Positions 61,215-64,000 of a DNA stretch of 64,000 bases are shown here, piece by piece. The translations under genes and the position numbers were made by a program. The DNA is from CAJQHK01 sp038142525 (lineage in GTDB: Bacteria > Pseudomonadota > Alphaproteobacteria > Rickettsiales > UBA1997), in contig JAYQKE010000015.1 in NCBI GenBank assembly GCA_038142525.1, forward strand, positions 310,001 to 374,000, given 5' to 3'. The first letter of the stretch is position 1. The number at the start of each line of letters is the position of its first letter. The notes under the pieces are model-generated. The model saw only the letters and a program-made list of their open reading frames with translations, searched no databases and was not told the origin of the DNA.

Positions 61215-61956
61215 AAATAATTATTTACTAAATCAGCCTTTTTCTTTGGATCAAGCACAATATAGGCATAGGTCTTCTTCTTGTTTAGCTTAATCTCCTT
61301 TTCTTTAATAAATACCACTCTCTTTTTGGATACTTTTACTGCATTAGATGCCAGATCTATTTTTTCATTATCAATTACTTCTTTGAATAATTTTCTGCCA
61401 GACGGAAGTCTAATTATAAAATTGATCTTATTTTTTTGTAATAATTCAATATTATCATTAGAATAAAAGCCCGCATCTAGCAGTACCGCTTTAGCTGTAG
61501 TGTTATGAGCCTTAAGTTCTTTGATAGTATTTGTGAGTGTTGAGATGTCCGCTATACTGCCTGCATTGTAGCGAAAGTACAGAGGTAGATTGTTATCGGC
61601 AGAAACAACTGACATAAATTTTATCTGCCTATCAATAGAGCCACTATTATAGCCAAACTCATTAATTGGAGTATTGATTTCATTTGGCATGCTACTTCCA
61701 TCTACTATTAGACCTTCTTTTGCTGTCTTTTGTTGCGATAGGAAGATATTTTCTAAAAAGTCTTTTTGAAGCTTTTCACTTCCCAGTTCTTTTAGGAAAT
61801 TACTGATAGCTTGTGAGCTCATAGAAGAGCCTGGAAATAAATGTTTAGATATATCGCCTTCATACCAATCATTAGCTAAATACATTGCAGATCCATTGAT
61901 GAGACGATAGGATAGTAAGCTTTTTAATGTTTTAAGCTTTACATGAGGCAGTATGA
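61215..61956 (-). pseudogene. IS1634-like transposase fragment (N-terminal to central part)
   Basis: Reads, on the minus strand, from LPHVKLKTLKSLLSYRLING to KADLVNNY, i.e. the part missing from the 48588 fragment. The active-site segment EGLIVDGSSMPNEIN is intact here. Bounded by IS1 copy 3 and the IS3 element. Confidence 0.88.
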
Positions 61957-63216
61957 TGTGGTTACCTTTTTCCGGACAGTTTTTTAATAATTAATTTAAT
62001 AAAATATGTCAAAAAGGGGTCATAATAAATATTCTTTAGAATTTAAGGTTTCGTCTGTAAAATTGGCTCTTGAGTCGGATCAGCCTATAGCTCAAACTGC
62101 TAGAGATTTAGGTATTAATCCTAGTACTTTACATACTTGGATAGGTAAAGAGTCAAATTTTAAGAAATCTAATAATAATATGGTAAAAAATAGCGAGTGT
62201 CATTTTGAAGAAGTTGAAAAAAAGTTAAGGAAAGAGTTATCAATTGTTAAGCAAGAGAGGGATTTATTAAAAAAGGTCACGATACTTTGCCAAACAATCC
62301 CAATAAAGTATGCCTGGATTAAATCTAACAGGAGTCAATTTTCAATTACAAAAATGTGTAATTTCATGAAAGTTTCTCGCAGTGGCTATTATGAGTGGTT
62401 AAATCGTCCTGTTAGTGATAGGGATAAGGAAAATATGGAAATAATGGGTAAAATAAAAGAAATTTCTATTCAAAATCATAATATTTATGGTTCTCGTAGA
62501 ATTTTAAAAAAATTAGAAGAAGAAAATATTTTTATAAGTAGGAAAAGACTTGTTAGATTGATGAGATTGGCAAATATTTCTTGCAAAACCAAGAGAAAAT
62601 TCAAGATTACTACTAATTCTAAACATAATAAACCAATTTCACCTAATTTATTAAATAGAAATTTTGATTGTTTAGTTCCAAATAAATATTGGGTTGGTGA
62701 TATTACCTACATTCCAACCCAGGAAGGATGGTTATATTTAGCAACTGTAATTGATCTTTATTCTAGAAATATCATTGGCTGGTCTATGTCTGATAATATG
62801 AAATCAAAATTAGTTAATGATGCTTTAACTATGGCATTATTTCAAAGAAAGCCCAAAAAAGGATTAATTTATCATACTGATCAAGGTAGCCAATATGCTT
62901 CTGAATCTCACAGAGATATTTTAAAAGATCATGATATTATCCAAAGTATGAGTAGAAAAGGTAATTGCTGGGATAATGCCGTTGCAGAATCATTTTTTCA
63001 TACCCTGAAAACTGAATTAACACATCATCATAATTTTAAAAATAGAAAGGAAGCAAAAAATATAATATTTGAATATATTGAAGTTTTCTATAATAGAATA
63101 AGAATTCATTCTGCTAATAATTACCTAGCACCAGTTGAATTCGAAAAAAGAAACAGATACTTGAAAAAATATTCAGCATCTGCTTAAATTGGGTGTCCGG
63201 AAAAAAGGTAGCCACA
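61957..63216 (+). mobile_element. IS3-family (IS150-like) insertion sequence
   Basis: 1.26 kb. Ends TGTGGTTACCTTTTTCCGGACA and inverse GTGTCCGGAAAAAAGGTAGC. No 3-4 bp duplication is evident (TGA versus TCA), so one flank has changed. Partial copies at 45261 and 9713. Confidence 0.9.
62006..63187 (+). CDS. IS3-family transposase, OrfA-OrfB in one frame
   Basis: 393 residues. OrfA-like HTH (KYSLEFKVSSVKLALES, LGINPSTLHTWIG) and leucine-zipper region (KKLRKELSIVKQERDLLKK). The OrfB integrase core has DITYIPTQEGWLYLATVIDLYSRNIIGW, HTDQGSQY and GNCWDNAVAESFFHTLKTE (DDE). IS3 elements normally need -1 frameshifting at an A6G site. Here AAAAAAG is present but the frame is already fused, apparently by loss of one T shortly after. 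Confidence 0.9.
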   Translation: MSKRGHNKYSLEFKVSSVKLALESDQPIAQTARDLGINPSTLHTWIGKESNFKKSNNNMVKNSECHFEEVEKKLRKELSIVKQERDLLKKVTILCQTIPIKYAWIKSNRSQFSITKMCNFMKVSRSGYYEWLNRPVSDRDKENMEIMGKIKEISIQNHNIYGSRRILKKLEEENIFISRKRLVRLMRLANISCKTKRKFKITTNSKHNKPISPNLLNRNFDCLVPNKYWVGDITYIPTQEGWLYLATVIDLYSRNIIGWSMSDNMKSKLVNDALTMALFQRKPKKGLIYHTDQGSQYASESHRDILKDHDIIQSMSRKGNCWDNAVAESFFHTLKTELTHHHNFKNRKEAKNIIFEYIEVFYNRIRIHSANNYLAPVEFEKRNRYLKKYSASA

Positions 63217-63278
63217 TCACTCTAAGCTAATATATACCTAGCTTAAACGCTTATTTTAATAATTAAATTATATAAAAA

Positions 63279-63536
63279 ATGACTAACAATAATCAAGCAA
63301 ATAGCACGTACATTACTAAAGAAAAATATCACTGGGGAGAATTCAGAAAAATCTCAGTAGGAATAGATTTTTCTGTTATGATTTACCCTGAAAATTGGAG
63401 TCAAATTGATAGTCTCAAAGCTGGAGATTCTCTTTTTTATAAAGATGATCAAAATGCCAGGTGGGATGTTAAATTTGATGGCCAAAATTTATCTTTTAAA
63501 GATAGGGATTGCCATAGTTTGCAAAGTAGAGGTTAA
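63279..63536 (+). CDS. Small hypothetical protein
   Basis: 85 residues, soluble, mixed charge, with no motif I recognise (HWGEFRKISVGIDFSVMIYP). Codon use resembles the core genes. It may belong to the same accessory or phage-derived segment as the next ORFs. Confidence 0.4.
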   Translation: MTNNNQANSTYITKEKYHWGEFRKISVGIDFSVMIYPENWSQIDSLKAGDSLFYKDDQNARWDVKFDGQNLSFKDRDCHSLQSRG

Positions 63537-63557
63537 GAAATCTGAACTTTTGATGAA

Positions 63558-63773
63558 CTAGGCACACCTCTCTGTAAATTCAGCATTAAAATTATCAATT
63601 TGACGAAGTGTTTCTTCGCTTAAAGAATTAAGTTCAGACTCGGTAATTGTAATTGGATTTGCCCAAAGGCAGAGGTTATTTACGGATGTACTTTTGCATC
63701 CTGCGTTTAACAGTAGAAATATTATCGTTCCTGGGGAATGTCCAATCCCCTGTGTCGATTTAATTTTTTTCAA
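63558..63773 (-). CDS. Rz1-like phage lysis lipoprotein (o-spanin type)
   Basis: About 71 residues. Short signal with lipobox-like LLLNAGC, then NLCLWANPITITESELNSLS and EETLRQIDNFNAEFTERC. The pattern C-L-W-x-x-P-I ... T-x-R-Q-I ... N ... C is typical of small phage lysis-cassette proteins. Start codon uncertain (TTG). A frame error upstream is possible. Suggests a prophage or tailocin-like remnant continuing past the window. Confidence 0.6.
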   Translation of the reverse strand: MKKIKSTQGIGHSPGTIIFLLLNAGCKSTSVNNLCLWANPITITESELNSLSEETLRQIDNFNAEFTERCA

Positions 63774-63897
63774 ATTTTGCCTTAATAATTTTATTAAGAA
63801 TTGAGATTTTATTTTTATAAGATTTTAAGCGTAGCGTATCTTGTAAAAATATAAATCCAATTTTTAAGATAATTTTTGGCAAAAATTTGTTTTCCAT
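63760..63897 (-). CDS. Small basic ORF upstream of the Rz1-like gene
   Basis: 45 codons (MENKFLPKIILKIG, ending IIKAKFEKN), overlapping the Rz1-like ORF start. Basic and hydrophobic. I cannot name it. Position fits a lysis cassette. Confidence 0.3.
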   Translation of the reverse strand: MENKFLPKIILKIGFIFLQDTLRLKSYKNKISILNKIIKAKFEKN

Positions 63898-64000
63898 TTT
63901 TTTTAGATTTAGATTAATATTTTGTTATATTTAAGCTAAATCTAATTTGATTCTATCCTCAAATTTTATAGCAAATTGGCTAATTATCAAGCTCCAATTT

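Noticed and set aside
1..64000. CRISPR array or cas genes
   Set aside because: No regularly spaced direct repeats and no cas-like ORF seen on either strand.

Overview
This is a 64 kb window from an AT-rich alphaproteobacterium, probably host-associated and of the Rickettsiales/Holosporales kind. The evidence is a circularly permuted two-piece tmRNA gene, an alphaproteobacterial SspB, a C4-pathway 5-aminolevulinate synthase (hemA), ThyX, an Alph_Pro_TM protein, an IalB-like secreted protein, strong AT bias and heavy IS load. No ribosomal RNA operon or species-level marker is present, so the genus stays open.

Layout. 0-9.7 kb: housekeeping genes (VanX-type dipeptidase fragment, galU, typA, ispE, mnmA, radA) with an IalB-like protein and a parvulin lipoprotein. 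9.7-18.1 kb: an accessory island with a type III restriction-modification pair (res, 5'-truncated mod), an IS1-like element, a tyrosine recombinase and a truncated GmrSD/DUF262 nuclease, ending at a tRNA-Ser(GCU). 18.2-45.1 kb: a dense core with groESL, ybgC-ffh-ymdB, nfuA-sppA-truA, hemA, the nusB-murG-nadD-tatD-leuA-mreB run, thyX-tatA-exoD-tsaD, then ssrA (tmRNA)-sspB-plsY-pyrF-bamA-cyaY. 45.2-54.3 kb: a nested pile of IS elements (an IS3 remnant, two IS5-type elements called IS5-A and IS5-B, a second IS5-type element called IS-Y, IS1-like, IS1634-like) that has destroyed cysG. 54.4-60.2 kb: a poly-cysteine leader ORF upstream of cysG, then bioF, pabA/trpG, holA, lysC and a DUF2066-like gene. 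60.4-63.2 kb: IS1-like, IS1634-like fragment and IS3. 63.2-64 kb: small ORFs including an Rz1-like phage lysis lipoprotein.

How genes work together. tmRNA and SspB are neighbours and act together in ribosome rescue and ClpXP delivery. nusB, murG, nadD, tatD, leuA and mreB are tightly packed or overlapping on one strand. ybgC, ffh and ymdB overlap. The island genes are mostly broken and look like a decaying defence/integrative element.

Quality caveat. About 25 single-base indels split otherwise well-conserved genes, including essential ones (groEL, typA, mreB, murG/nusB, tsaD, plsY, truA). Many lie in homopolymers. Uncorrected long-read assembly error is the simplest explanation, although real decay cannot be excluded. 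I give split genes as single features and state where the frame breaks. Three otherwise intact genes (galU, murG, plsY) carry an in-frame TGA.
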